From Methylobacillus methanolivorans (lineage in GTDB: Bacteria; Pseudomonadota; Gammaproteobacteria; Burkholderiales; Methylophilaceae): a DNA stretch of 64,000 nt. A program made the translations under genes and the position numbers. Below, in pieces: positions 18,952 through 28,013 of this stretch. Below the pieces are notes generated by a model. The model had not been told where the DNA came from and ran no database searches. It saw only the letters and a program-made list of their open reading frames with translations. Positions within the stretch are counted from its first letter, which is position 1. Each line of letters opens with the position of its first letter. Where the stretch lies: the NCBI RefSeq assembly GCF_020531845.1, contig NZ_JAJAVF010000002.1, forward strand, positions 841,543 to 905,542. The letters are read 5' to 3'.

Positions 18952-20277
18952 TTAATCTCGCACTGGGGGTGACGCCCACAGATCATGACCATCTGAACTC
19001 ATGATCTGCGCTTCAACCAAGTCACCTGGCTGCAATCCATCCGCACCGGAAAGATAAACTACCCCATCTATCTCGGGCGCATCTGCTGCAGTACGGCCAA
19101 TCGCCTCATCGCCATTGACCTCATCAATCAATACCGTTTCGATACGCCCAATTTTGCTCTTCTGCTTTTCTGCACTAATCGCTTCCTGAACCTCCATGAA
19201 GCGCGCCAAACGCTCCTGCTTCAAAGATTCAGGTACATGATGATCCAGCGCATTAGCTGCAGCACCATCTACCGCAGAATACGCAAAGCATCCGACGCGA
19301 TCCAGCTGCGCTTCCTGCAAGAACTCAAGCAAGTGTTCGAAGTCATCTTCTGTTTCACCGGGGAATCCAACGATGAACGTGCTGCGAATAGTGATGTCAG
19401 GACAAATCTCGCGCCACGCCTTGATGCGCGCCAAGTTATTTTCGCTGCTGGCTGGACGCTTCATGGCCTTAAGAATACGCGGGCTGGAATGCTGTAACGG
19501 CACATCCAGATAAGGCAGGATCAAGCCATCGGCCATCAACGGGATGATTTCATCCACGTGAGGATAGGGATAAACATAATGCATACGCACCCAAACACCC
19601 AAGTCACCTAATGCACGCGCCAGTTCGGTCATCCGGGTCTTGACCGGCCGGCCATTCCAAAAACCAGTGCGATACTTCACATCCACGCCATAAGCACTAG
19701 TATCTTGCGAAATTACCAACAGCTCAGCCACACCAGCATTGACGAGATTTTCCGCTTCGGTCATCACATCGCCAATCGGGCGGCTAACCAAGTCACCACG
19801 CATGGAGGGAATAATGCAGAAACTACAGCGATGATTACAGCCCTCTGAAATCTTGAGATATGCATAATGCTGAGGTGTCAGACGAATCCCTTGTGGCGGC
19901 ACCAAGTCAGTGTAAGGATCATGCAGCTTGGGCAAATTGGCATGCACAGCCGTCATCACCTCTTCCAGGGCATGAGGTCCTGTCACCGCAAGCACTCCAG
20001 GGTGTGCAGCCTTAACCACATCACTCTTGGCTCCCAAACAACCCGTTACAATCACCTTGCCATTTTCAGCTAGGGCCTCGCCAATCGCATCTAACGACTC
20101 TTCGACAGCGCTATCAATAAACCCGCAGGTGTTCACCACCACCAAGTCTGCGTCATCATAACTACCAGAAATTGCATAACCCTCAGCCCGCAACTGGGTC
20201 AGGATACGCTCAGAATCAGAAGATGCCTTGGGACATCCCAAGGACACAAAACCAACTTTTGGACTTTGCAAACTCAT
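18952..20277 (-). CDS. rimO: Ribosomal protein S12 methylthiotransferase
   Basis: The 441-residue radical-SAM enzyme has the UPF0004 N-terminal domain ([16 protein letters not shown]), the radical-SAM cluster motif [17 protein letters not shown] near 145, and a C-terminal TRAM domain. It adds a methylthio group to the conserved Asp of ribosomal protein S12. The SLGCPKA signature separates RimO from MiaB. Monocistronic as far as can be seen. Confidence 0.95.
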   Translation of the reverse strand: MSLQSPKVGFVSLGCPKASSDSERILTQLRAEGYAISGSYDDADLVVVNTCGFIDSAVEESLDAIGEALAENGKVIVTGCLGAKSDVVKAAHPGVLAVTGPHALEEVMTAVHANLPKLHDPYTDLVPPQGIRLTPQHYAYLKISEGCNHRCSFCIIPSMRGDLVSRPIGDVMTEAENLVNAGVAELLVISQDTSAYGVDVKYRTGFWNGRPVKTRMTELARALGDLGVWVRMHYVYPYPHVDEIIPLMADGLILPYLDVPLQHSSPRILKAMKRPASSENNLARIKAWREICPDITIRSTFIVGFPGETEDDFEHLLEFLQEAQLDRVGCFAYSAVDGAAANALDHHVPESLKQERLARFMEVQEAISAEKQKSKIGRIETVLIDEVNGDEAIGRTAADAPEIDGVVYLSGADGLQPGDLVEAQIMSSDGHDLWASPPVRD

Positions 20278-20335
20278 ATATCAATTCAGTTTAGTTAACA
20301 TTAAATAGAAAGCATGCTTTAAAAAGCATTTCAAA

Positions 20336-21118
20336 TCAGTGCACCAATTCGCCGGCCATCCATATGGAAGCGATACCGAGGCCGATGAGGCACACCTGCT
20401 GCAAGGTAGCGCGCAACTCTGTTCGCTTGTGCAACCCCGGGATCAAATCCGCGACTGCGACATAAATCATACTGGCAGCGGCCAGACCAAGAATGGTAGG
20501 AATCCACTCCTGCAACATCCCAAGTGCAAAATAAGCACCGACACCGCCCACCAAGGTCGCCATACTTGAAACCAAATTGAACAGCAACGCCTGCTGCTTG
20601 CTATAACCGGAATGTAACAAGATGAGAAAATCTCCAACTTCCTGAGGAATCTCGTGCGCAATAATAGCAACGGCCGTCACGAACCCTAGACGTACATCCA
20701 CCAAAAACGCGGCAGCGATCAATATGCCATCGACAAAATTATGAAAAGTATCGCCGATCATGATCATCATCCCGCTACGCCCATGATCATGCTCACCATG
20801 ATGGTGATGCTCTACCTCTGCCGCATGCACCTCGCATGTATCGCCATGGCAATGTCGCCATAGCACTAGTTTTTCCAGCATAAAAAACAGCAAGATACCC
20901 AACAGCACTGTGGCAGACATGACCTCAAGACTGCTAGCAATCTGAAATGCATGAGGCAGAATCTCCAGGAAAACAGCCCCCAGCAATGCGCCTATCGCAT
21001 AACTAATCAGCATTGGCACCCAAGCGGCTTTAGCCTTCAAGGCAAAAAATGCAGCTGCCAACACGCTTAATAGCCCGCCAGCGACACAAACCAGAACAAT
21101 AAGTAGCAATATCGGCAT
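20336..21118 (-). CDS. ZIP-family divalent metal transporter
   Basis: The 260-residue inner-membrane protein has about eight hydrophobic helices. A histidine-rich loop at about 95-115 (HCHGDTCEVHAAEVEHHHHG followed by EHDHGRSG) is probably a metal-sensing or metal-delivery loop. The conserved HNFVDG and HEIPQEVGD motifs form the ZIP metal site. It probably imports zinc or other divalent metal. It is divergent from the haem-acquisition locus, with a Fur-like palindrome in between. Confidence 0.88.
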   Translation of the reverse strand: MPILLLIVLVCVAGGLLSVLAAAFFALKAKAAWVPMLISYAIGALLGAVFLEILPHAFQIASSLEVMSATVLLGILLFFMLEKLVLWRHCHGDTCEVHAAEVEHHHHGEHDHGRSGMMIMIGDTFHNFVDGILIAAAFLVDVRLGFVTAVAIIAHEIPQEVGDFLILLHSGYSKQQALLFNLVSSMATLVGGVGAYFALGMLQEWIPTILGLAAASMIYVAVADLIPGLHKRTELRATLQQVCLIGLGIASIWMAGELVH

Positions 21119-21226
21119 AGCCGAGAATTATACGGGATAGGTGCCTGTTTCTGCTGGAGGAAATTGTTTTATCTTTACCAAACAATACAAATAAAAATCA
21201 ATATTCCTACGCCCAATATTGCAATC

Positions 21227-21251
21227 GTTAATAATAATTGTTATTATTAAC
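21227..21251. promoter_or_regulatory. Fur-box-like palindrome
   Basis: GTTAATAATAA and TTATTATTAAC are perfect 11-base inverted arms around TTG. The centre matches the classical Fur box (GATAATGATAATCATTATC) at 14 of 19 positions by eye. It sits between the ZIP gene and the haem locus, so control by iron (or zinc, if Zur) is inferred. Confidence 0.6.
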
Positions 21252-21300
21252 CTTAATATTTAAATGCAATACCTTATTGTCATCTTGCAGATATTGAATC

Positions 21301-21525
21301 ATGTTGCCACCGAAAGCCCCTGTTAAAACCTGCTTAATCAACCTACTAGACGAGTTGGTTGAGCATGATGGCTTTGGTAGCCTCAAGGTCGATATACGTC
21401 TGCTACGTCGCGGACAAAAAGAAATCATCATTGATTGTGGCAAGCAGTACCGCTTTGTAGTGGATTTTCAGCCTGCCAGCAATGAGCCGGAACAAAGCAA
21501 CACATCACAACAACCAGTTATTTGA
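21301..21525 (+). CDS. Small unknown protein at head of haem locus
   Basis: The 74-residue product (MLPPKAPVKTCLINLLDEL... ending SNTSQQPVI) is not one I recognise. It has a short helix, then beta-like segments SLKVDIRLLRRGQKEIIIDC and GKQYRFVVDF. It occupies the place where the small hemP/hmuP gene sits in proteobacterial haem operons, but does not show the normal HemP motif. No strong ribosome site is visible, which lowers confidence. It follows the Fur-like palindrome by 49 bp. Confidence 0.5.
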   Translation: MLPPKAPVKTCLINLLDELVEHDGFGSLKVDIRLLRRGQKEIIIDCGKQYRFVVDFQPASNEPEQSNTSQQPVI

Positions 21526-21668
21526 ATTGGATTTTGGTCGCCCCCGTTCATAGGGTGAGTGGCCATTGAATGCTCAACGGTGTGGGTCCGTGAGCCTAAA
21601 TGTTGAATAAGGTGCCATCACCTTCAAGAGGAAGGGATAAACAGCACCTACCTGAAAAAGGTTTAATC
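21526..21668 (+). other. 143-base leader before the first PEP-CTERM gene
   Basis: No ORF is seen. A small hairpin AAGGTG-CCAT-CACCTT lies at 21609-21624, and an AAAAAGG ribosome site lies before the ATG at 21669. The G-rich segment 21540-21600 has no recognised riboswitch pattern. Confidence 0.4.
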
Positions 21669-22364
21669 ATGAAAACTTCAGCTTTAGCTCTCGTTGTTGG
21701 CCTAGCCTTCAGTTCCGCTGCATTCGCAGCCCAAGACCAATGGGATAGTGCTTCTACTCCCTGGGGCAGCGCAACACTGACCGACTATGCAGAATGGAAC
21801 TTTTTCGAGTCCTTGACCCGCACTGGCCCACAACCAAACGTCGGCAACAATTACGTTTCCAACTACACTGCCTCCTCCCCTGACGTAGCTGGTGAGACTG
21901 ACGGCGTACTGACCGCAGTTGGCTCCCCTATTGTTACCTCCACCAACAACATCTACAGCTTCCGTGAAAATGCCACTGCCTACACAGCCACGCTGACTGG
22001 CACAACTGGTGGTGTATTTGATGTTTATCTACGAGTAGCAACGCTGGGGCTTGCTCCTTCTACCAGCGCTTACCTAAATGGCGTTGCTGCTACTGCAGTA
22101 CAAACATTCTATGAATACAACGGTACGCAATTTGGCCTGGAAGATTCCGAGCGTGAGTTCTACTTCGTGTGGAACAACGTAACTGGCGCTGACTTGTACA
22201 CCTTCACATGGACAGACCTTACAGCCCATACCAGCCTAGATCAACTAGCACTGGCGACTGTTGCGGTAGCTGCCGTTCCTGAACCAAGCACCTACGGCAT
22301 GCTGGCGCTTGGCCTGGGTATGCTTGCTTTTACTGGTCGTCGCTCCCGCAAGAACAACGCTTAA
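21669..22364 (+). CDS. Secreted PEP-CTERM protein 1 of haem locus
   Basis: The 231-residue protein has a Sec signal (MKTSALALVVGLAFSSAAFA). The mature start is AAQDQWDSASTPWGSATL, with repeated Trp/Asp/Tyr-rich segments and FDVYLRVATLG, YLNGVAATAV and DQLALATV. The C-terminal sorting signal VPEPSTYGMLALGLGML is followed by GRRSRKNN. PEP-CTERM proteins are cut and processed by exosortase at the inner membrane and then surface-anchored or released; no exosortase gene is in this window. It is the first of three tandem paralogues, which share the WDSAxPW start and FDVYLR core. ATG 21669 is chosen because it gives the signal peptide. Confidence 0.87.
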   Translation: MKTSALALVVGLAFSSAAFAAQDQWDSASTPWGSATLTDYAEWNFFESLTRTGPQPNVGNNYVSNYTASSPDVAGETDGVLTAVGSPIVTSTNNIYSFRENATAYTATLTGTTGGVFDVYLRVATLGLAPSTSAYLNGVAATAVQTFYEYNGTQFGLEDSEREFYFVWNNVTGADLYTFTWTDLTAHTSLDQLALATVAVAAVPEPSTYGMLALGLGMLAFTGRRSRKNNA

Positions 22365-22396
22365 TCAATCAAAGCAAAACAAGCAACACCAATGTA

Positions 22397-22421
22397 CTGG
22401 CCCGCGCTCATAGCGGGCTGG
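22397..22421 (+). terminator. Hairpin between PEP-CTERM genes 1 and 2
   Basis: GGCCCGC and GCGGGCT arms with a short loop form a stem, followed by a loose T-rich tail. It may be a partial terminator or an mRNA-stability element inside the operon. Confidence 0.4.
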
Positions 22422-22452
22422 TACTTTCTATTTCTATCGGGGTAATACCATC

Positions 22453-23073
22453 ATGACATTGTCGACAAAACTTTCTGCCATTGCTTTGGCAGCAAGCACC
22501 ACTTTTGCCACATCCGCCTTCGCCACTGCCAACGTTTGGGATTCTGCAACACCTTGGGATAGCTCCCTGATTTCCCAATTTGCGGCCTGGGATAACTTCA
22601 GTTCCTCATTCCACAATGCAACAGCAGAGTTCGGCACAGGCGCAAGCTTGACCGAAACCAGCACGACTGCAAGCCTGACCAGCACGAAGAATATTTACAA
22701 CGCCTCTGGCACCAGCAACTTTATCGCGACCCTGCTCGGCACCAGCGCCACAGGTGTTTTTGATGTCTATCTGCGCGCTGCAACCACCGGCACGCTACTG
22801 AACACTACTGCCACTCTTAATGGCGTAGCCGCCACGGTTGTTGAGACTTATCTCTCCTCTGGTCGTGGTGTCGAACAGGAAGTCTACTGGAAGTGGAGCG
22901 ATGTCAGTGCCGCCAGCCTATATGTCTTTAACTTCAAGGCTGCAGAAACCCACTTGAGCCTAGATCAGCTGGCATTAGCTGTAGTCACTGCGGTACCTGA
23001 ACCAAGCAGCTACGGCATGCTCGCTCTCGGCCTGGGTCTGATCGGTTTTGCCGCTCGCCGCAATCGCGTTTAA
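22453..23073 (+). CDS. Secreted PEP-CTERM protein 2 of haem locus
   Basis: The 206-residue paralogue has a signal peptide ending ATSAFATA and a mature start NVWDSATPWDSS. The core has GVFDVYLRAATTG, ATLNGVAATVVETY and EVYWKWSDVSAASLYVF, and the sorting signal is VPEPSSYGMLALGLGLIGF with an ARRNRV tail. The conserved pattern with proteins 1 and 3 shows tandem duplication; the middle region differs most. Ligand is unknown; its place before the haem receptor suggests haem or haemoprotein handling. Confidence 0.87.
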   Translation: MTLSTKLSAIALAASTTFATSAFATANVWDSATPWDSSLISQFAAWDNFSSSFHNATAEFGTGASLTETSTTASLTSTKNIYNASGTSNFIATLLGTSATGVFDVYLRAATTGTLLNTTATLNGVAATVVETYLSSGRGVEQEVYWKWSDVSAASLYVFNFKAAETHLSLDQLALAVVTAVPEPSSYGMLALGLGLIGFAARRNRV

Positions 23074-23106
23074 CAAACTCTCTTTAACGAAAATTAGGCA
23101 TTTACC

Positions 23107-23730
23107 ATGAACAACAAGCTCTCTTTGATCGCTCTTTCAGCTTCTATCCTCTTCAGCAGCTCAGCCATGGCGGCAGGCGATGTATGGGATTCCGCCACAC
23201 CTTGGGGTTCCAGTACTCTGGCCCAATATGCAGAATGGAACACTTTCAGCAGTGCCACTTTTGACAACACTCCAGAAGCCGGCGCTGGCACCATCAGCCT
23301 CTCCCCCGCAGGTGGTTTCCTGTTTGACAACAACATCTACACTTTCAATAGCATTCCTACCGTGACTGGCACCCTAGCTGGCACCGCAGGCCTGTTTGAT
23401 GTGTATCTGCGTGTTGCTACCCAAGGTAACCCTCTGGTCAGCACCGCTACCTTGAATGGTGTGACTGCGAGCAGCGTGCTGGCTTACTCCGCTGCCGCCG
23501 ATCTTGGCGCAGGCTCTGAGCAGGAACTGTATTGGGTATGGAAAGACGTGATAGGTGCTGACCTTTACACATTCCAATTCCAGGCCGCGACTGCGCACAT
23601 CCTGATTGATCAGGTAGCTCTGGCTACCGTGGCTGTCGCTGCAGTGCCTGAGCCAAGCAGCTATGCCATGCTGGCGCTGGGCCTGGGCATCTTGGGTGCT
23701 GCTGGTCGCCGTGCCCGCAAGCAAGCGTAA
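23107..23730 (+). CDS. Secreted PEP-CTERM protein 3 of haem locus
   Basis: The 207-residue paralogue has a signal ending SSSAMAAG and a mature start DVWDSATPWGSSTLAQYAEW. The core has GLFDVYLRVATQG, ATLNGVTAS and EQELYWVWKDVIGADLYTF, and the sorting signal is VPEPSSYAMLALGLGILG with a GRRARKQA tail. It is closest to protein 1 in the N-terminal WGS-AQYAEW and C-terminal DQVALATVAVAAVPEP parts. It is followed by a hairpin and then by the TonB-dependent receptor in the same direction. Confidence 0.87.
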   Translation: MNNKLSLIALSASILFSSSAMAAGDVWDSATPWGSSTLAQYAEWNTFSSATFDNTPEAGAGTISLSPAGGFLFDNNIYTFNSIPTVTGTLAGTAGLFDVYLRVATQGNPLVSTATLNGVTASSVLAYSAAADLGAGSEQELYWVWKDVIGADLYTFQFQAATAHILIDQVALATVAVAAVPEPSSYAMLALGLGILGAAGRRARKQA

Positions 23731-23751
23731 TACCTCAAGTAGTTGATTACA

Positions 23752-23792
23752 CCGGCATGTAGAAAACTGCATGCCGGGTTCTGTTTCTTTTT
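23752..23792 (+). terminator. Hairpin-plus-T-run between PEP-CTERM genes and receptor
   Basis: CCGGCATG (23752-23759) pairs with CATGCCGG (23770-23777) and is followed by the T-rich GTTCTGTTTCTTTTT. It looks like a terminator or attenuator that would make the three secreted proteins more abundant than the receptor and transporter. Confidence 0.65.
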
Positions 23793-23809
23793 CGGTGCCT
23801 TTCCAAGTC

Positions 23810-26077
23810 ATGATAACCAATGCCAGACCTCGTAGCGCTTATCATCGCCTCGTCATGGCATTAGCAATGATATTTTCGCAATCAGTTGCCTGGGCTGATG
23901 CCGACGATCAGGAGGATCAACAGCCTCCCGCTGCAGCTGTGACTAAGCCCAGCCAAAATCCTAACACTGCCGTCAGCACCTTGCCTGAGGTCAGTGTGCG
24001 CAGTAGCCGTATTCGCGAAGAGCGTGTCAATCCCACACAATCGATTACCAAACTCACTTCAGAAGACCTTGAGCGCATGCAGGTCTCCAATGTCTTCGAT
24101 GCTGTGCGCGGTACACCTGGAGTCAATATCGCTGGCGGGCCCAGGCTGAATGGCATGGCTTTTAATATCCGCGGTTATACCGAAACCGATGTTGCTGTAT
24201 CAGTCGATGGCGTGATCAAGAACTACGACAAGTATCGCTCCAAGGGCACTTATATCGAGCCTGACCTGCTGAAATCCATAGAGATCAGCCGTGGACCACA
24301 AATCAGCACTAATTCTGGTTTTCTCGGTGGCGCCGTCAAGACAGTGACCAAGGATGCTGAAGACTTTTTGCTTCCTGGCCAAACCGTGGGGGGCAGAGTT
24401 AAGTTCGGTTATGGCAATAACAATGATGAATACCTGCGCTCATATATCGCTTATGCCCGTCCCCATGAGCGCATAGATTTGCTTTATAGCTATACCAACC
24501 GCCAATCCAACGACATCACACAGGGTGACGGTGAAAAACTTGCCAACTCGCAGGTAGGTACGGTGGCCGAACTCTACAAGTTCACGATCATTCCAATAGA
24601 CTCATTGCGCATTTCGACATCACTAAGCAAGCTAGTGCAAAGTCCGACTGTACAACTGTACGATACCGTCACAGCCTCGCTATTCACTAGTAGCCCTTAT
24701 GTATTGCGCGCGATTGATGAAGAAACCATTGCCCAGACCATACAGTTCACCCCAGATAATCGTTGGATCAATCTCAAAGCGACGCTGGGCATAGGCCATA
24801 CTAAGCAGGATGAGACCCTGCCTTTTGGCTGGATAGGGAATACCAACCATCCCGCCTCCCACTGCATAGGCTATACGGCGTATAGCAATAGCACCAACCT
24901 CCCTCTATCACCTGCACTCTCTGCGAGTCGTTGCCGTGGAGACAGACTGGATGCCTACAATTTCAAAAACAAGAATCTAGACATTGCCAACATTGCTCGT
25001 GTTTATGAAAGCAAAGACATTAAGATTTCCTTGCTGACTGGCCTACAATACTTCAAGCAGGAGCGCGATCTGGAACGCAGTTTTGGCAATCCTGCTTCCA
25101 CCTCGGTCTCTCAGGAGCCCGCTACCGGCACCCAGACTACAAACTCTTTTTATATTCAGCCAGAATTCCGCTACAAACAGTTAACCATCACGCCTGGCTA
25201 CCGTCGTGACTTCATAACCCTCAAGGCCACCGGCGAAACCAAGGAGATGCTGGAAGCAGCTAACCAGGCAGCCGAGGTCAATCTGCGAGAGGAAATATTC
25301 AATCTGGGCCTGACGTTCGAAGCCATACCGCGCACCGTGACCTTATTCACTCATTATGCGCAAGGTTTCCGCGTTGTGCCTATTAGTGTGCTATGGGCCA
25401 ATAGTGGCCGCGATAGTACACGCAAGCTGCAAAGCACCAGCTCCTGCCCAACCGATGGTAGTTCCTGCGATAGCATCTACAAAACCCAACGCGTGGAAAA
25501 TACCGAAGCTGGCCTCAGCTATACCACCCCCAATTTATTTGGCCAGGCAATAGAGCTGCATTCCAAGGGTACCTTTTTCCATAGCCACACCAGTAACCTG
25601 ATTCAGGAAAGCGGCTTGCAGGACTCCATGGAAATACGCAATGGCTTTGAATTCGAGAACAGCCTGTATTACCGTCACTTCTATATGCAAGCAAGTTACT
25701 CACGCATGAATGGCAAGATTTATTATTTCAACGCCAAGGTGTCTAATCATCTCTACACCATTCCTGGCAACAGCTTTAATCTGGTACTGGGCAGCAAGCT
25801 TGGAGAGAATTGGGATGTCAACCTGAATTACCGTCATGTACAGGATCGCTATTATTCCGCGGATATTCCCGGCCCAACCTCAGGTGTGGAGGTACAGTCT
25901 GGCTATGAATTATTCAATGCGGGTATACGTTGGGCACCCAATAAACACATGAACTTCAGACTGGTAGGTGAAAACCTGGCAGACAAGTATTACAACCTGG
26001 ATGGTGGCTTCGCCGGACAGCTTGGCCTGGTAGCCCCAGGTCGCAATATCAAGTTTTATGCAGAATTTATTTACTAA
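23810..26077 (+). CDS. TonB-dependent outer-membrane haem receptor
   Basis: The protein is 755 residues with a signal peptide (ALAMIFSQSVAWA). The plug domain (LPEVSVRSSRIREERVNP... FNIRGYTETDVAVSVDG) is followed by a 22-strand barrel ending in aromatic FYAEFIY. A segment FRVVPISVLW takes the place of the FRAP box common in haem/haemoglobin receptors, so the motif is degenerate. The role as haem receptor is inferred chiefly from hmuSTUV directly downstream. The ATG at 23810 is chosen for the signal peptide; the ribosome site is weak. Confidence 0.85.
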   Translation: MITNARPRSAYHRLVMALAMIFSQSVAWADADDQEDQQPPAAAVTKPSQNPNTAVSTLPEVSVRSSRIREERVNPTQSITKLTSEDLERMQVSNVFDAVRGTPGVNIAGGPRLNGMAFNIRGYTETDVAVSVDGVIKNYDKYRSKGTYIEPDLLKSIEISRGPQISTNSGFLGGAVKTVTKDAEDFLLPGQTVGGRVKFGYGNNNDEYLRSYIAYARPHERIDLLYSYTNRQSNDITQGDGEKLANSQVGTVAELYKFTIIPIDSLRISTSLSKLVQSPTVQLYDTVTASLFTSSPYVLRAIDEETIAQTIQFTPDNRWINLKATLGIGHTKQDETLPFGWIGNTNHPASHCIGYTAYSNSTNLPLSPALSASRCRGDRLDAYNFKNKNLDIANIARVYESKDIKISLLTGLQYFKQERDLERSFGNPASTSVSQEPATGTQTTNSFYIQPEFRYKQLTITPGYRRDFITLKATGETKEMLEAANQAAEVNLREEIFNLGLTFEAIPRTVTLFTHYAQGFRVVPISVLWANSGRDSTRKLQSTSSCPTDGSSCDSIYKTQRVENTEAGLSYTTPNLFGQAIELHSKGTFFHSHTSNLIQESGLQDSMEIRNGFEFENSLYYRHFYMQASYSRMNGKIYYFNAKVSNHLYTIPGNSFNLVLGSKLGENWDVNLNYRHVQDRYYSADIPGPTSGVEVQSGYELFNAGIRWAPNKHMNFRLVGENLADKYYNLDGGFAGQLGLVAPGRNIKFYAEFIY

Positions 26078-26119
26078 TCACCCTAATATCTCTTTAACCA
26101 GCGCTAACGAGGAAAAGAC

Positions 26120-27163
26120 ATGAATCAACTCGCTACACCTGAGCAGCAATACCACGCGTTCCACACAGCGAAGAAGGAACAAAAACTACGTAATCGTGAA
26201 GCCGCCCATGCCATCGGCATCAGTGAAGGCCAAGCGATTGCCAATGCAATTGGTCGGGAAGCCATACGTCTGAAAGGTCCATTTCACGAGATTATTGCTG
26301 ATGTGCCCAAGCTAGGCCGCGTCATGGCGTTGACCCGTAATGAAAGTACTGTCCATGAAAAAATCGGGAAATATGAGAATGTCTCATACGATCACCTGGG
26401 GTTGGTAGTTGGCCCGGATATTGACCTACGCATTTTCTACTCGCAGTGGAAGCATGGTTACGCGGTAACCGAAGAATCAGAAAAAGGTGCGCAACGTAGC
26501 CTGCAATTCTATGATGCCACAGGCACTGCCGTTCACAAGATTCACCTCAAGGATTTCAGTCATATCGATGGCTGGCATGAGCTAGTGCAAAAATATCGCA
26601 GCGATGACCAGTCACCCGGTCAGGAAATTGAAGCGGCAAAACCTATCTCAAGCTTGAAACCTGACAGTGAAATTGATCAAGAAAGCTTTAAGGCTGCGTG
26701 GCTCGCCATGAAGGATACGCACGATTTCTTCATGCTGTTACGCAAGTTCGGCGTTGGCCGCACCCAAGGTTTACGTTTGGCGCCTGAAGGCCATGCATAT
26801 AAGGTAGATAACAATGCAACCAAGCAAATGTTAGAAGCTGCCGCCGCAGATGGCACCAGCATCATGTGCTTTGTCGGCAATCCGGGCAATATCCAGATCC
26901 ATACCGGGCCGATCAAGAATGTTAAGGAACTCGGCCCCTGGATCAACGTGCTGGACGAGACTTTTAACCTGCATCTGCGCACCGACTTGATTGTAGAAAC
27001 CTGGGTCGTCAAGAAACCTACTGTCGACGGGGTTGTAACTTCACTGGAAGTGTTTGATCAACATGGCGAGATCATGGCGCAGTTCTTTGGTGAGCGTAAG
27101 CCTGGTAAGCCCGAGCTTGAGGCATGGCGCCATATCGTCGCGCAATTGCCATCCCAGGCATAA
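26120..27163 (+). CDS. hmuS: Haem-degrading factor, HmuS/HemS/ChuS family
   Basis: The 347-residue cytoplasmic protein is made of two similar halves (about 30-170 and 200-345), as in HemS/ChuS. It has a GGAAAAG ribosome site and sits 42 bp after the receptor. The family binds imported haem and, in some members, breaks it down or passes it on; this one's activity is not shown. It opens the hmuSTUV run. Confidence 0.88.
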   Translation: MNQLATPEQQYHAFHTAKKEQKLRNREAAHAIGISEGQAIANAIGREAIRLKGPFHEIIADVPKLGRVMALTRNESTVHEKIGKYENVSYDHLGLVVGPDIDLRIFYSQWKHGYAVTEESEKGAQRSLQFYDATGTAVHKIHLKDFSHIDGWHELVQKYRSDDQSPGQEIEAAKPISSLKPDSEIDQESFKAAWLAMKDTHDFFMLLRKFGVGRTQGLRLAPEGHAYKVDNNATKQMLEAAAADGTSIMCFVGNPGNIQIHTGPIKNVKELGPWINVLDETFNLHLRTDLIVETWVVKKPTVDGVVTSLEVFDQHGEIMAQFFGERKPGKPELEAWRHIVAQLPSQA

Positions 27164-27170
27164 AAGGAAG

Positions 27171-28013
27171 ATGATGAACATACGTACCTTCCTGTTAGCT
27201 ACCAGCTTATTGCTAGGCAGCTATCCGGCTCTTGCAGCAGAAAAGCTGCTGACAGTAGGCGGTGCTGTCACAGAAATTGTCTATGCCCTAGGCAAAGGTA
27301 ATGAAGTGATTGCCAATGACATCACCAGCGCCTATCCGGAGGAAGCGGCCCGCAAGCCCAAGGTGGGCTATATGCGCACCTTATCTGCAGAAGGCCTGGT
27401 TTCCACTGGAGCAACATTGATCATCGCTGAAGCTGGCGCAGGACCACGCAATGTGATTGAACAAGTACGTAATGCAGGAGTCAAGGTATTACAGTTACCA
27501 GAGTCCGCCCATACTCCACAGCAAGTCGCCGCTGATATTCGTACTGTAGGCCAACAATTAGGGGCAGCCAATACGGAGCAAGTTGCCAAGCAATTTGAAG
27601 TAGCCTGGAAAGACGCAGAGGCCAAACTTGCGAAGTTACCTGGTAAACCAAGAGTGTTATTCGTCATGAATAATGCCGGACGCGGTGCTCAAGTCGCTGG
27701 TGATGAAACAGCGGCCTCCGCAGTCATGAAGCTGGTGCATGCCGAAAATGTCGTCACCGGACAATACAAAGGCTATCGCCCTCTTACCGCTGAGGCTTTG
27801 GTGGCTGCCGCCCCTGATGTCATTATCACCACCAGTGAAGGCCTGGAAGCCAGCGGCGGATTAAGTGGTTTTCTAAAAACCCCTGGCATCGGCATGACGC
27901 CTGCAGGCAAACACAATCGGATTGTCAGCATGGATACACAATATATTCTTGGCTTTACCCCACGCCTGCCAGCTGCACTTGTTGAGCTAGGGCAAGCCAT
28001 CCGTAAGCAATGA
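27171..28013 (+). CDS. hmuT: Haem ABC transporter substrate-binding protein
   Basis: The 280-residue protein has a signal peptide (LLATSLLLGSYPALA) and a TroA-like fold (LLTVGGAVTEIVYALGKGNE, PDVIITTSEGLEASGG). It carries haem across the periplasm to HmuU. AAAAGGAAG before the ATG at 27171 fixes the start; the frame is open further upstream but overlaps hmuS. Its stop overlaps hmuU by 4 bp. Confidence 0.9.
   Translation: MMNIRTFLLATSLLLGSYPALAAEKLLTVGGAVTEIVYALGKGNEVIANDITSAYPEEAARKPKVGYMRTLSAEGLVSTGATLIIAEAGAGPRNVIEQVRNAGVKVLQLPESAHTPQQVAADIRTVGQQLGAANTEQVAKQFEVAWKDAEAKLAKLPGKPRVLFVMNNAGRGAQVAGDETAASAVMKLVHAENVVTGQYKGYRPLTAEALVAAAPDVIITTSEGLEASGGLSGFLKTPGIGMTPAGKHNRIVSMDTQYILGFTPRLPAALVELGQAIRKQ

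Noticed and set aside
23810..23812. Earlier start of the haem receptor at 23771
   Set aside because: That start lies inside the hairpin and puts 13 more residues before the signal peptide; ATG 23810 is better although its ribosome site is weak.
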